DNA from: an uncultured Fretibacterium sp.
Lineage (GTDB): Bacteria; Synergistota; Synergistia; Synergistales; Aminobacteriaceae
DNA: 36,869 nt
Direction: 5' to 3'
Assembly (NCBI GenBank): GCA_937900285.1
Contig: CALCEM010000072.1
Location: forward strand, 1 to 36,869
This document shows positions 8,004-16,345 of the stretch, one piece after another (position 1 is the stretch's first letter; every line of letters begins with the position of its first letter). The position numbers and the translations under genes are program-made. A model generated the notes under the pieces. The model worked only from the letters and a program-made list of their open reading frames with translations. It had not been told where the DNA came from and ran no database searches.

Positions 8004-8645
8004 ATGCGCAAAATTTTAAATTTAAATTTATTGGTGATTTTTCCAGCGATTATAATTTTTTCGTTTTTTTCGGGTGAAGCGTTTTCAAATTCAAAACCAC
8101 GACTGGCTGTAAGAACGTTCGAAGACAAAACAGAAGACCAAAAAGCTCCAGCAAATGCCGTTATGGACATGATGATAACTGAGATAAATAAATCTGGAAT
8201 TTTTGATTTAATGGAGCGCGAAAAATTAAATTATATTGCTGATGAAATAGAGCTGAGTCAATCCGGTTTAATGGATCCCGAAACTGCACCGCAATTAGGA
8301 AAAATTAAAGGCGTTCAATACACAATGACAGGCGCAATAACTTTATATTATTTCAACGAAAAAAAGAGCGGTATAACTTTGCCGGTAATTAAATCGACTG
8401 CTTTGTCTAAAACTGCTTACGTGCTGCTTGAAATTCGTATTTTTGATAATTCGACGGGACAAATTATTTACGCTTCGGATCAATTAGGGACGGCAACGCA
8501 AAAAACTAGAGGCAACCCAAATCCAAAAGAACAATTAATTTTTTCTGGCGGTTATCAGACTGTTTACAGCGGAATACTTGCACAAGCTACACGAGATGCT
8601 GTAATAAAACATGTTCAGGAAATTAAAAATCGGGACTGGGAATAA
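8004..8645 (+). CDS. Exported CsgG-domain protein
   Basis: A 213-residue protein with an N-terminal signal sequence (to about residue 30) and one CsgG-like domain: RLAVRTFEDKT at the first strand, NAVMDMMITEINKSGIFDLMEREKL, then YTMTGAITLYYF and LEIRIFDNSTGQIIYAS. CsgG proper is the nonameric outer-membrane pore for curli subunits; related domains occur in LpoB, FlgT and other envelope proteins. The lipobox cysteine of curli CsgG is not evident here. GGGAG lies 13 bp before the ATG. The gene is 33 bp after its neighbour and in the same operon as the EssC-type ATPase. Whether it forms a pore or is a periplasmic scaffold cannot be decided from sequence. Confidence 0.85.
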   Translation: MRKILNLNLLVIFPAIIIFSFFSGEAFSNSKPRLAVRTFEDKTEDQKAPANAVMDMMITEINKSGIFDLMEREKLNYIADEIELSQSGLMDPETAPQLGKIKGVQYTMTGAITLYYFNEKKSGITLPVIKSTALSKTAYVLLEIRIFDNSTGQIIYASDQLGTATQKTRGNPNPKEQLIFSGGYQTVYSGILAQATRDAVIKHVQEIKNRDWE

Positions 8646-8671
8646 TTTTATTTTTATATTTTTGTAAGGCC

Positions 8672-9670
8672 ATGAAGAAAAAAATATTTTTAGTTTTGGC
8701 GAGCATATTTATTATATTTATATTTATATTTAATTTTTGCTTTTGTGCTCATGCTGACGAGAATGAAAATAAAAATAAAAGTAAAAATAATTTTATACGT
8801 CTCGGTGTTATGAAATTTCTGCCAAGAGCTGAAGGAGTCACGGAACGTCAAGCAGCTGCGATCGGAGATATTTTTACGAGGACGTTGGCGAAATCAAAAT
8901 TAATTACTGTTGTTGAACGGGATCGGCTCGATGAAGTTGCGCGGGAAAATAGTTTATTGCGTGCTGAAAATTTAAATTTTGAGAATGATGAATTAATCAA
9001 AATCGGCAAATTAATAAGCTGCAAATATATTTTGCTCGGAGCAGTTACGGGGCTTGAAAAAAGAACATCGACTCAAGATTTATGGATCGTAAATAATAAA
9101 CGTCAGGAAATTACGGCAGTTATTGATGTTCGTATTGTGGATGTTGAGACGGGTAAAATTATTTTTACATGTTCCGAGAGTGGCAGCTCATCAAAAAAGG
9201 GATCGGGATTTAATTTTTATGGCATCAAAACAGATTCCGGAGACTTTTCAGGCGTAGAAATTCAAGCTATATCAAACGCAATAACGAGAGCAGGTTTTTT
9301 AATTCGCGAATTCTTAGCAGGTGAAAATATAAAAGTAATTCAAGTTGGAGCAAAAGAAATAATTATTAATGCCGGTGAAAATTGGAATTTAAATCCCGGA
9401 GATTTGTTTGAAGTTTATTCTAATGAAAGCCAGGAAAAAATAAATTTAACACCAATTGCGATAATAAAAATTTTTGATGTTCAAAATGATTTCAGTCGCG
9501 CTCAAGTGATTAAGAACGGCGGGAAAATTTCAAATATTCATGATGGAAATATTTTAAAACCGATCAGCCAAAAGGACGCAGATTTTTTAATCAAGCAAAA
9601 AATATTTTCAGGTGAAACAACGAAAAATAAAAAAAGCAGGCTTCATCAAAATAATTTAAAAGGGATATAA
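8672..9670 (+). CDS. Exported CsgG/FlgT-like protein with C-terminal FlgT-C-like domain
   Basis: 332 residues. A long hydrophobic N-terminal segment (residues about 5-25, cleavage near AHA-DE) is followed by a CsgG-like domain (IRLGVMKFLPRAE, ITVVERDRLDEVARE, CKYILLGAVTGLE, VIDVRIVDVETGKIIFT). A further beta-rich domain (about 225-300, VIQVGAKEIIINAG, NPGDLFEVYS) is like the FlgT C-terminal domain of the Vibrio flagellar H/T ring system. UAAGG lies just before the ATG. The EssC-type gene starts 8 bp downstream, the tightest link between the envelope module and the secretion ATPase. There are no flagellar genes in the window, so a flagellar role is unlikely. Confidence 0.85.
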   Translation: MKKKIFLVLASIFIIFIFIFNFCFCAHADENENKNKSKNNFIRLGVMKFLPRAEGVTERQAAAIGDIFTRTLAKSKLITVVERDRLDEVARENSLLRAENLNFENDELIKIGKLISCKYILLGAVTGLEKRTSTQDLWIVNNKRQEITAVIDVRIVDVETGKIIFTCSESGSSSKKGSGFNFYGIKTDSGDFSGVEIQAISNAITRAGFLIREFLAGENIKVIQVGAKEIIINAGENWNLNPGDLFEVYSNESQEKINLTPIAIIKIFDVQNDFSRAQVIKNGGKISNIHDGNILKPISQKDADFLIKQKIFSGETTKNKKSRLHQNNLKGI

Positions 9671-9678
9671 AAATAATC

Positions 9679-12600
9679 ATGGACTACTTGTTAATTTTTT
9701 ATGCTGGAAACGAAATAAAACAAATTACGCTCAAAAATAACGAAATAATAACCGTTGGAAATTCCGAAAATGATACACTGAAAATTATTAATTGCGGCCT
9801 CAGTGCTGAACATTTAAATTTAAATAATTTCGGCTATGGAATAAATATTTTTTCTAAAACTCCTTTTGACATGGCCGGAGAAAAATATTTAAACAGAATT
9901 ATTTCGGCTGGAGATTTTTTAAATATAAATTCTGGTTTAAAACTCGCCGTCATTGAAAAATATTGTGATTGCAATATTACACTCGCTCTAAATAATTTAA
10001 GTGAAATCAGTATCGGACGCTCTTCTAAAAATGATATTTGCCTGAAAAATTCTCTAGTTTCATCAGCTCATGCAGTCATAAGAAAAATTAATACTAAATG
10101 GGTAATTAAAGACAGACAAAGCAGAAACGGAATTTTTATTAACGGCACATTATTAAATAATAATTCAAGCTTCGAATTAAATAACGGTGCAGTAATTTTT
10201 ATTGGCGGGTTTATTCTGGAATTTAAAAACGATTCGATAAATTTTATAAATACTCCCGGAAGCGTTATATTTTCAGATAAAATTTTAAATGAAACTCTAT
10301 CAGCTCCAATTATAAGCGGGCGGTCATTTTTATTTTCACGATCTCCGCGCATGAGAAAAACTGCAACAAATTCCGAAATAGAAATTTTTTCACCGCCTAA
10401 CATAAGCGCAAAGCCTTCTATTTCATGGGGATCTATTTTATTGCCTCCAGTTTTGATGGCTGGAGTTATGTTTTTAGCTGCTAGTTTCACAAAAAATTTC
10501 GGCACGCTCTTTTATACTCTTCCGATGTCTTGCGTTAGTGTTTTCATGGCGTTTTTTAATTACAGATCGCAAAATAAAAAATGGCTTCAATCAACTAACA
10601 TGGCCGTAAAAAAATATTTTGAACACCTGCAGGAAAAAGAACTTGAAATTACAAAACTCGAAAACGAATACACATCAATTTTATCAGCAATAAATCCCGG
10701 TATTTTTGAATGTATTTCAATCGCTAAAAATATTAATCGCCGTTTATGGGAAAGAACTTCAAGGGATTCAGATTTTTTAAATATCCGCGTCGGAACTAGT
10801 TCAATTAATTCAAACGTAAATATAAAAATTCCAAAAACTCAATTAACACTCGAAGAAAATACATTTTTAAAGGAAGCTGAAAATTTAAAAGAACGTCATA
10901 AAATTTTAAATGGTGTTCCCGTTTGTCATTCGTTTTTGAATTTCCCCGTAACTGGTTTAATCGGAAACAACGAAAATTTAAATAAAATGATCTGGAGCAT
11001 AATAATTAATATCGCCGTCCACCATTCTTATGAAGATGTAAAAATTATTTGTATTTACCCCGAACGAGATAAAAATAAATGGGAATGGCTGAGATGGCTT
11101 CCGCACGTCTGGAACTCCGAAAAAACCCGCCGTTTTATGTCGTGCACTTTAAAGAGTGATGAAAATAATAATAATAGAACTGCACGCGAAATTTTGAGAG
11201 AACTATCAGAAATATTAAAGTTACGTCAGAAGGAATCCAAAAATAATTTAATTTCAACGCCGTTTTATTTTTTTATATTTGCTGATAAAAATCTCGTCGA
11301 AAGCAGTGGAGAAAAATTTTTACCTGATTCTTCTTCTTATGGTTATGCTGTTCTTTATGCTTATGGTGATATAAGTTCTTTACCGCTTGAATGTAATGCT
11401 GTTATTGATTGCGGCGATCCAGATAATAAAATAAATGCCTCAATTCAAATGACTAATGAAAATAATAATATTAATTTTATTCCGGATTATATTTATATTC
11501 ATGCTGACATGTTAGAAAAATTTTCCCGGTCGCTTGCTCCTGTTCGGGTTCAGTCTTCTGGAGGTTTAAATTTATTGCCGTCAAAAGTTTTATTTTTTGA
11601 GGGACTCGGCTCGAAAACTGTCGAAGGTCTTAACATTCTTTCACGCTGGAATAAAAGTCAGTCGTATAAAAGTTTAGCCGTACCAATCGGAATAAAAAAT
11701 AATGGCGACATGTTTTATTTTGATGTTCATGAAAAATCAATGGGACCGCACGGCGTTATAGCTGGCACATCCGGAAGCGGTAAAAGTGAAATGCTTACGG
11801 CCTGGCTTTTGTCTTTAGTAATGCATTTTTCGCCGAAGGATTTAAATATTTTACTGATCGAATTTAAGGGGAATGATCTATCAAATATTTTAATAACTTT
11901 GCCTCATATAGCAGGAGTCGTGAATAATCTTCAAGTTTCTACAGCTATAGAGCGCAGTCTGATTTCACTTTCAGCAGAATATAAACGCCGTCTCCAAATT
12001 TTTGAGAGCGTTACGGATCTCGCAACAAAATCCCTCCCGGCTTATCAAAAATATTATAAAGATCACCCAGATGAAAATTTAACGGAACTGCCGTATTTAA
12101 TAGTTGTTCTTGATGAGTTCGCGGAATTTAAAAAACAATTTCCCGACCAAATAGACAAATTTGTACAGCTCGCGAGGGTTGGGCGCAGTGCTGGTTTATA
12201 TATGGTTTTGTCCACTCAATCCCCCAGCGGAGTCGTGCCGGCTCAAATAGAATCCAATATAAAATTTTATATATGCCTGCGAACTGCAAACACCGGCGAA
12301 AGTAAAGAATTGCTCGGAACACCTGACGCGTTTTTTATTTCAAATCCCGGACGAGCTTACGTTAAATCTGGAGATTCGATTTATGAACAAGTTCAAACTT
12401 TTTACAGCAAAGAATTTTATAACCCGAATAATGAAAGCGAAAACAAAAATAAAAATATCGACCCGGAAATAAATTTAATAAAAATCGACGGTGAACGAGT
12501 GAAATTTAAAAATGACGAAAACGAAAATAATAAGAGCCAAAATAATAAAACTGAAGGTCAAATTTTAGTTTCGTATATTAAAGAACTCGCTCAAAAAAAT

Positions 12601-14220
12601 AATTTTGAAAATGCAAAACCTGTTTGGACGAAAGAGCTTCCGGAATTTTTAACGCTTTCGGAGCTTGACGAAAAATATAAAATTTCACGAGCCTTTAAAA
12701 ATAATATCTGGTCCGAAATAAATACAAGTTTTAAATTTTCAGTTGGGCTTCTCGATGTTCCGGAACAGCAAAAACAAGAGCCGTTTATACTTGATTTCAC
12801 AAACAACGGACATCAAATCTTATTTGGCGCACCTTCGTCAGGCAAAACAACTTTTTTACAAACTGCAATTTTATCTGCAGCGCTTTCGTATACGCCGGAA
12901 CAAATTAATTTTATTATTCTTGATTTTGGAAGCTGGAGCATGAGAACTTTTGAAAATCTGCCGCATACTTTAATGATCGCTTATGCCGGTGAAAAAGAAA
13001 AATTACAGAAGGCAGAAGAATTTTTAATTAACGAGCTTAACACGCGTAAAAATCTTTTTGCTGATCAGGGAGTCGGAACGCTCGAAGCATATAAACAAAT
13101 ATCAGGGAAAAATTTGCCGGCGATTTTAATAGCTATAGACAATATTACAGTTTTGAATAATCAATACTCCGAAATGATCGACACAATTATAAAAATTTCG
13201 AGTGAGGGCGGAAATTTAGGAATTTATTTGCTGATAACATGTTCCGGAAGTTCATTTTTTAAGCTCGATAATTACATAAAATCAAAACACGCTCTCGAAT
13301 TAACGGACATTACGGAATATAGATCGCTCGTCGGTGCAGCTTCAAAACAAAAACCTGGAAATTTTAAGGGAAGAGGATTCACAAGAGGCCCGCTCGAATT
13401 TCAAACGGCTTTATGTGTAACAGGTGAAAACGAAGGCGAAAGGGTTAAAAATTTGCGTGATATTTGTTCAGCGATGCGAGATGCTTGGGGCGGTGGACGT
13501 GCTTCAATTGAAGAGGCAGAAAACGCGGAAATAAATATTAACGATTTGGAAATTAATGGCGACTTCTTCCAGATTGGAATAAATAAAAATTCAAAACAGC
13601 CAGTTAAATTTATATTTTCAGATATGACAGCGTGTATTATTTCCGGAAATTCTGAAGCCGGAATAAAAAATTTAATTTGCCTGATGATTAATGCTCTTAG
13701 TCATGATCCTGATGCAAAAATTTATTTATATGACGAGAGCGAAGAGATCAGCGGAATATATTCGAGTTGCGAAATTATAAAAAATTCTTCCGGAGCAGAT
13801 TTATTTATGTCTGATTTAGCTGATGAATTTGACCGGCGAAACAATGAAGAAAATTTAAATAATAATTCCCGCATAATTTTTTTAATTGATGACTTTTTAA
13901 AATTTTATCGCGGTATTTCACAGGAGAGCGCGGACATTTTGGAAGTTATTACGAGAAGCGGCAGTGATTTTAATATTTATGTTTACATTGCGAGCAGTTT
14001 TAATGATCTCGGATTTTTGAACACTTTCAGGAAAACTATAAAACCATTTGACAACTGCATAAAAAAGGGCAACGCGGTTATATCAGGCGGAAATATTTCG
14101 GATTATGTTGCACTTAAAGATATGCATAACGAGACAAATTTAAAATTTTCAAATTCTGAGGGCTGTTTAATTCACGCTGGAAAAGTTACGCCGGTTAAAT
14201 TTGCTAGGGTTGGAGCTTAG
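9679..14220 (+). CDS. essC: EssC-type type VII secretion ATPase (FHA - TM - three FtsK/SpoIIIE domains)
   Basis: The motor of T7SSb systems, an inner-membrane hexameric ATPase that binds and drives WXG100 substrates. The 1513 residues show an N-terminal degenerate FHA domain (about 1-95), a second canonical FHA domain (GRSSKNDICL at 113, SSAHAVI, SRNGIFINGT), two membrane helices (about 254-294) and then three P-loop domains. Domain 1 is intact: Walker A GTSGSGKSE (696-704), Walker B VVLDEF with D812-E813, and the STQSPS sensor. Domain 2 has GAPSSGKTT (1050-1058) and IAIDN, lacking the catalytic Glu. Domain 3 (about 1310-1513) has lost its P-loop (SGNSEAGIKN). This intact-then-degenerate order is the rule for EssC/EccC. 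The FHA domain is a likely reader for the kinase encoded downstream. Confidence 0.95.
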   Translation: MDYLLIFYAGNEIKQITLKNNEIITVGNSENDTLKIINCGLSAEHLNLNNFGYGINIFSKTPFDMAGEKYLNRIISAGDFLNINSGLKLAVIEKYCDCNITLALNNLSEISIGRSSKNDICLKNSLVSSAHAVIRKINTKWVIKDRQSRNGIFINGTLLNNNSSFELNNGAVIFIGGFILEFKNDSINFINTPGSVIFSDKILNETLSAPIISGRSFLFSRSPRMRKTATNSEIEIFSPPNISAKPSISWGSILLPPVLMAGVMFLAASFTKNFGTLFYTLPMSCVSVFMAFFNYRSQNKKWLQSTNMAVKKYFEHLQEKELEITKLENEYTSILSAINPGIFECISIAKNINRRLWERTSRDSDFLNIRVGTSSINSNVNIKIPKTQLTLEENTFLKEAENLKERHKILNGVPVCHSFLNFPVTGLIGNNENLNKMIWSIIINIAVHHSYEDVKIICIYPERDKNKWEWLRWLPHVWNSEKTRRFMSCTLKSDENNNNRTAREILRELSEILKLRQKESKNNLISTPFYFFIFADKNLVESSGEKFLPDSSSYGYAVLYAYGDISSLPLECNAVIDCGDPDNKINASIQMTNENNNINFIPDYIYIHADMLEKFSRSLAPVRVQSSGGLNLLPSKVLFFEGLGSKTVEGLNILSRWNKSQSYKSLAVPIGIKNNGDMFYFDVHEKSMGPHGVIAGTSGSGKSEMLTAWLLSLVMHFSPKDLNILLIEFKGNDLSNILITLPHIAGVVNNLQVSTAIERSLISLSAEYKRRLQIFESVTDLATKSLPAYQKYYKDHPDENLTELPYLIVVLDEFAEFKKQFPDQIDKFVQLARVGRSAGLYMVLSTQSPSGVVPAQIESNIKFYICLRTANTGESKELLGTPDAFFISNPGRAYVKSGDSIYEQVQTFYSKEFYNPNNESENKNKNIDPEINLIKIDGERVKFKNDENENNKSQNNKTEGQILVSYIKELAQKNNFENAKPVWTKELPEFLTLSELDEKYKISRAFKNNIWSEINTSFKFSVGLLDVPEQQKQEPFILDFTNNGHQILFGAPSSGKTTFLQTAILSAALSYTPEQINFIILDFGSWSMRTFENLPHTLMIAYAGEKEKLQKAEEFLINELNTRKNLFADQGVGTLEAYKQISGKNLPAILIAIDNITVLNNQYSEMIDTIIKISSEGGNLGIYLLITCSGSSFFKLDNYIKSKHALELTDITEYRSLVGAASKQKPGNFKGRGFTRGPLEFQTALCVTGENEGERVKNLRDICSAMRDAWGGGRASIEEAENAEININDLEINGDFFQIGINKNSKQPVKFIFSDMTACIISGNSEAGIKNLICLMINALSHDPDAKIYLYDESEEISGIYSSCEIIKNSSGADLFMSDLADEFDRRNNEENLNNNSRIIFLIDDFLKFYRGISQESADILEVITRSGSDFNIYVYIASSFNDLGFLNTFRKTIKPFDNCIKKGNAVISGGNISDYVALKDMHNETNLKFSNSEGCLIHAGKVTPVKFARVGA

Positions 14221-14224
14221 AAAA

Positions 14225-14485
14225 ATGAATTACGAACCAGAAAAAATAATAATTACGGTTGAACACAAAAATAAAAAAATTTCCCTTGATATGGAACTCC
14301 CGACAAAAGTGCCAATAAATATTTTACGTTCTCAAATATTGGACATTTTAAAAAATTTATATCCTGATGATTTTATAAATTATTCGAATTGCAGGCTCGC
14401 ATGTGACAACAAAATTTTAAACGCCGATGAAACTTTAATTACAGCTGGGATATATGACGGAAGTATTTTGCGTTTAATAAATTGA
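14225..14485 (+). CDS. YukD/EsaB-like ubiquitin-fold protein
   Basis: A cytosolic 86-residue protein matching the T7SSb EsaB/YukD family in size and pattern: first strand IIITVEHKNKKISLDMELP, helix LRSQILDILKNLYP, then CRLACDNKILNADETLITAGIYDGSILRLI, a beta-grasp layout. EsaB affects T7SS substrate output in firmicutes without being covalently attached. I choose the ATG at 14225 because GGAG (14212..14215) is 9 bp upstream, inside the end of essC; an in-frame upstream start would lie within essC. It follows essC by 4 bp, as in many T7SSb loci. Confidence 0.85.
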   Translation: MNYEPEKIIITVEHKNKKISLDMELPTKVPINILRSQILDILKNLYPDDFINYSNCRLACDNKILNADETLITAGIYDGSILRLIN

Positions 14486-14498
14486 ATTTTGCTTTATT

Positions 14499-14526
14499 CC
14501 CCAATTAATTTTTTTTATGGGGTTTT
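14499..14526 (+). terminator. Weak stem-loop between the ATPase part and the WXG genes
   Basis: CCCCA (14499..14503) can pair with TGGGG (14518..14522), loop 14 bases, followed by four Ts and then an AT-rich leader. It is too weak to be sure of termination. It sits exactly where expression of structural genes and abundant substrates would need to differ, so an attenuator or RNA-processing site is possible. Confidence 0.35.
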
Positions 14527-14559
14527 AAAGAAATAAATTTTAGGAGGTGAAATTTAAAA

Positions 14560-14850
14560 ATGCCTGAAATTTTATTAACGCCCGAAATGTTGCGCGAAGA
14601 ATCCAACAAACTTAACAGCCAGCGTGAAAATTTAAATTCAACGGTAGAAGCTATTAAAAACCTTGTTGACAGTCTCGAAGCAGGATGGAAAGGCAAAGCG
14701 CAGGATGCATTTGTGGAAAGTTTCAGAGCCAAAAAAGCCATATACGATGCATTTTCACAGGATATGCTTGGATTTGCGACTTTTATGACTTCTTATGCTG
14801 CGGCAATGGAACAACGTGATGCGAGTGCGCCCGGTGAGTTGACGTTTTAA
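14560..14850 (+). CDS. WXG100 (ESAT-6-like) protein 1
   Basis: 96 residues of predicted helix-turn-helix with the hallmark W43-K44-G45 in the turn, followed by the typical AQDAFVESF. WXG100 proteins are dimeric substrates, and co-factors, of EssC/EccC ATPases. A consensus AGGAGG precedes the ATG, suggesting high expression. A second WXG100 gene follows 38 bp later, so the two may form a heterodimer. The C-terminal YxxxD/E signal is not clear: YAAAME has Glu one position late. Confidence 0.93.
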   Translation: MPEILLTPEMLREESNKLNSQRENLNSTVEAIKNLVDSLEAGWKGKAQDAFVESFRAKKAIYDAFSQDMLGFATFMTSYAAAMEQRDASAPGELTF

Positions 14851-14888
14851 TTTTTTGTGCATCGAATGGAGGAGGTGAAAAAAAATAA

Positions 14889-15185
14889 ATGGCGACCACG
14901 ATTTTATTAACGCCTGAAAATCTCATAGCCGAAGCCGGGAAATTAATGGCTAATAAAAACACGCTCGATGATATTTTTAAGGGCATGGCCGATTTAATTA
15001 ATAATTTAGTAAGTCATTGGCACGGTGAAACGCAGCAGGCTTTTACGGAAAGTTTTACGCAGAAGCGGGCAATTTTTGATGATTTTTCCGATGATATGGC
15101 GAGCTTTTCTAATTTTATGAAGAAGTACGCTAACGAAATGGAACAACTTGAACAAGGCAACAAAGTTATAGCCCAAAAGTTATAA
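14889..15185 (+). CDS. WXG100 (ESAT-6-like) protein 2
   Basis: 98 residues, clearly paralogous to the preceding protein (both begin with an ILLTPE segment and share FTESF/FVESF and a KRAIFDDFS/KKAIYDAFS helix). The motif is W44-H45-G46. GGAGGAGGTG gives a very strong ribosome binding site. Like its neighbour it ends in an acidic helix (YANEMEQLEQ), close to but not exactly the YxxxD/E export signal. It is a predicted substrate or partner of the EssC-type ATPase. Confidence 0.93.
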   Translation: MATTILLTPENLIAEAGKLMANKNTLDDIFKGMADLINNLVSHWHGETQQAFTESFTQKRAIFDDFSDDMASFSNFMKKYANEMEQLEQGNKVIAQKL

Positions 15186-15264
15186 CGAAATAATTTAAAG
15201 GGTGGGGAATTTATTTTATTTTTTCTCTGCCCTTGCTGAATTTTTTGGGAGGTTAAATTAATTT

Positions 15265-15708
15265 ATGGACGAAAAATTTTTATGTTTAACTGCCAAAGAA
15301 ATATTTTACACGGCAGTAATGTTAAAAATAAAACAGCTCGTAAATATTGTTTATGATTTTCCAGCGGATGTAAATAAATTTGAACAGGAATTAAACGAAG
15401 CTCGAAACAGTTTAAGAAAAAAGAAATTATTAACGGAGAGCGCGCGGGGCGGAATAAATTTAAATTTTGCTTTGATTGCATGTACAGCATTTTGCGCGGC
15501 TCCTGAAACCTGCGAGATCATAAACTCAAATAATTATCACGCCACAATTTATAAAGTGTCTTCGGTGTATATGCTCATGGAAAAAAATTCAAGTGATGAA
15601 TTTAATTTTATCTGGTTTACGGAACGTGAAATTTTAAATAAATACGTCGACAGCAAAATAAATTTACAAAATTCGGAAGGAGAAAATATTAAAAATGTCA
15701 GGTCTTAG
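15265..15708 (+). CDS. Unknown protein of the type VII-like operon
   Basis: 147 residues that I do not recognise. No signal peptide or membrane helix is convincing; a short hydrophobic segment (NFALIACTAFCAAPETC) lies in the middle and the rest is a mixed alpha/beta pattern. GGGAGG is placed correctly before the ATG. The end overlaps the next gene by 14 bp, so it is translated together with a small helical WXG-like protein. Such positions often hold substrate chaperones or adaptor proteins (by analogy with EspG or EsaE), but there is no sequence evidence for that here. Confidence 0.75.
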   Translation: MDEKFLCLTAKEIFYTAVMLKIKQLVNIVYDFPADVNKFEQELNEARNSLRKKKLLTESARGGINLNFALIACTAFCAAPETCEIINSNNYHATIYKVSSVYMLMEKNSSDEFNFIWFTEREILNKYVDSKINLQNSEGENIKNVRS

Positions 15709-16015
15709 AAATTCAAGCGGAAAAATTGTAATTGACGAAGCAGAAGCAGAAGCCGACATCAAAAAGCTCGAACAAATTAACGCAAAATTGGAAGAAGCTG
15801 AGGACCTTTTATCACCTGTTCATTTTGATTTTGAACGTTTACGCGGTGAAACGAGTGCGGCACTTAAGGATTTGTATTTTAAATTTTTTAAGGAATTTAG
15901 GACGAGTGAAGATCAATGCAGAACGACAGCAAATTTTATAAAAGCTGTTGTCAACAAATATAAAAATTTAGATCGTGAATACGCCGAAAAAGCTCGCAAC
16001 GGTGGCAGGGGGTAA
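15695..16015 (+). CDS. Small helical WXG100-like protein lacking the WXG motif
   Basis: 106 residues, nearly all predicted helix: a first helix about 15-45 (EAEADIKKLEQINAKLEEAE), a turn, and a second helix about 55-100. At the turn the sequence RLRGETSAAL stands where WXG100 proteins have W-x-G plus a short polar stretch, so a Leu-Arg-Gly may replace it. GGAGAAAA precedes the ATG. It overlaps the preceding unknown gene and ends 9 bp before another WXG100-type gene. I take it as an atypical member of the substrate family, possibly a dimer partner for one of its neighbours. Confidence 0.75.
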   Translation: MSGLRNSSGKIVIDEAEAEADIKKLEQINAKLEEAEDLLSPVHFDFERLRGETSAALKDLYFKFFKEFRTSEDQCRTTANFIKAVVNKYKNLDREYAEKARNGGRG

Positions 16016-16024
16016 AAATTTAAC

Positions 16025-16321
16025 ATGGCAATAATGATAAACGTACAAGCAGTAACAGAAGGAATAAATAACGCGCTTAATTATATTGAGTCTCAAGAAT
16101 CGGCGCTCGATCAAATTAATAATAATATAAATTCGATGGATGATATTTGGGACGCTGAGGATCAAAAAATTTATTCGCGACAATTTCAAAGCACTAAAAC
16201 AAAAATTAAAACGTTTAATCAGGGCGTTAAAAATTCGTTAAACACGATGAAAAAATTTGTTGATGATTGCGTTGAGCTTGATTTAAAGACGGGTCGCGAT
16301 TTGAGAAATGTAAGCTGGTAA
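16025..16321 (+). CDS. WXG100-like protein 3 (W-D-A variant)
   Basis: 98 residues forming a helical hairpin. W42-D43-A44 in the turn, followed by EDQKIYSRQF, keeps the conserved Trp but has Ala for Gly. The second helix (about 55-85) is followed by a tail, TGRDLRNVSW, with a terminal Trp. It differs in sequence from the first two WXG100 proteins and is probably a separate substrate or the partner of the protein encoded just upstream. The start is set by an ATG 9 bp after the previous stop; the ribosome binding site is the GGCAGGGGG-like end of that gene. Confidence 0.85.
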   Translation: MAIMINVQAVTEGINNALNYIESQESALDQINNNINSMDDIWDAEDQKIYSRQFQSTKTKIKTFNQGVKNSLNTMKKFVDDCVELDLKTGRDLRNVSW

Positions 16322-16345
16322 ATTTTCGGGAGGATTTAATTAATT

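Noticed and set aside
8004..9670. FlgT-like proteins as part of a flagellar cluster
   Set aside because: No flagellar structural or export gene is present; the genes are in one operon with essC and the WXG genes.
10068..10505. Minus-strand open frame with hydrophobic segments inside essC
   Set aside because: Antisense to the FHA and membrane part of essC, without RBS or plausible domain.
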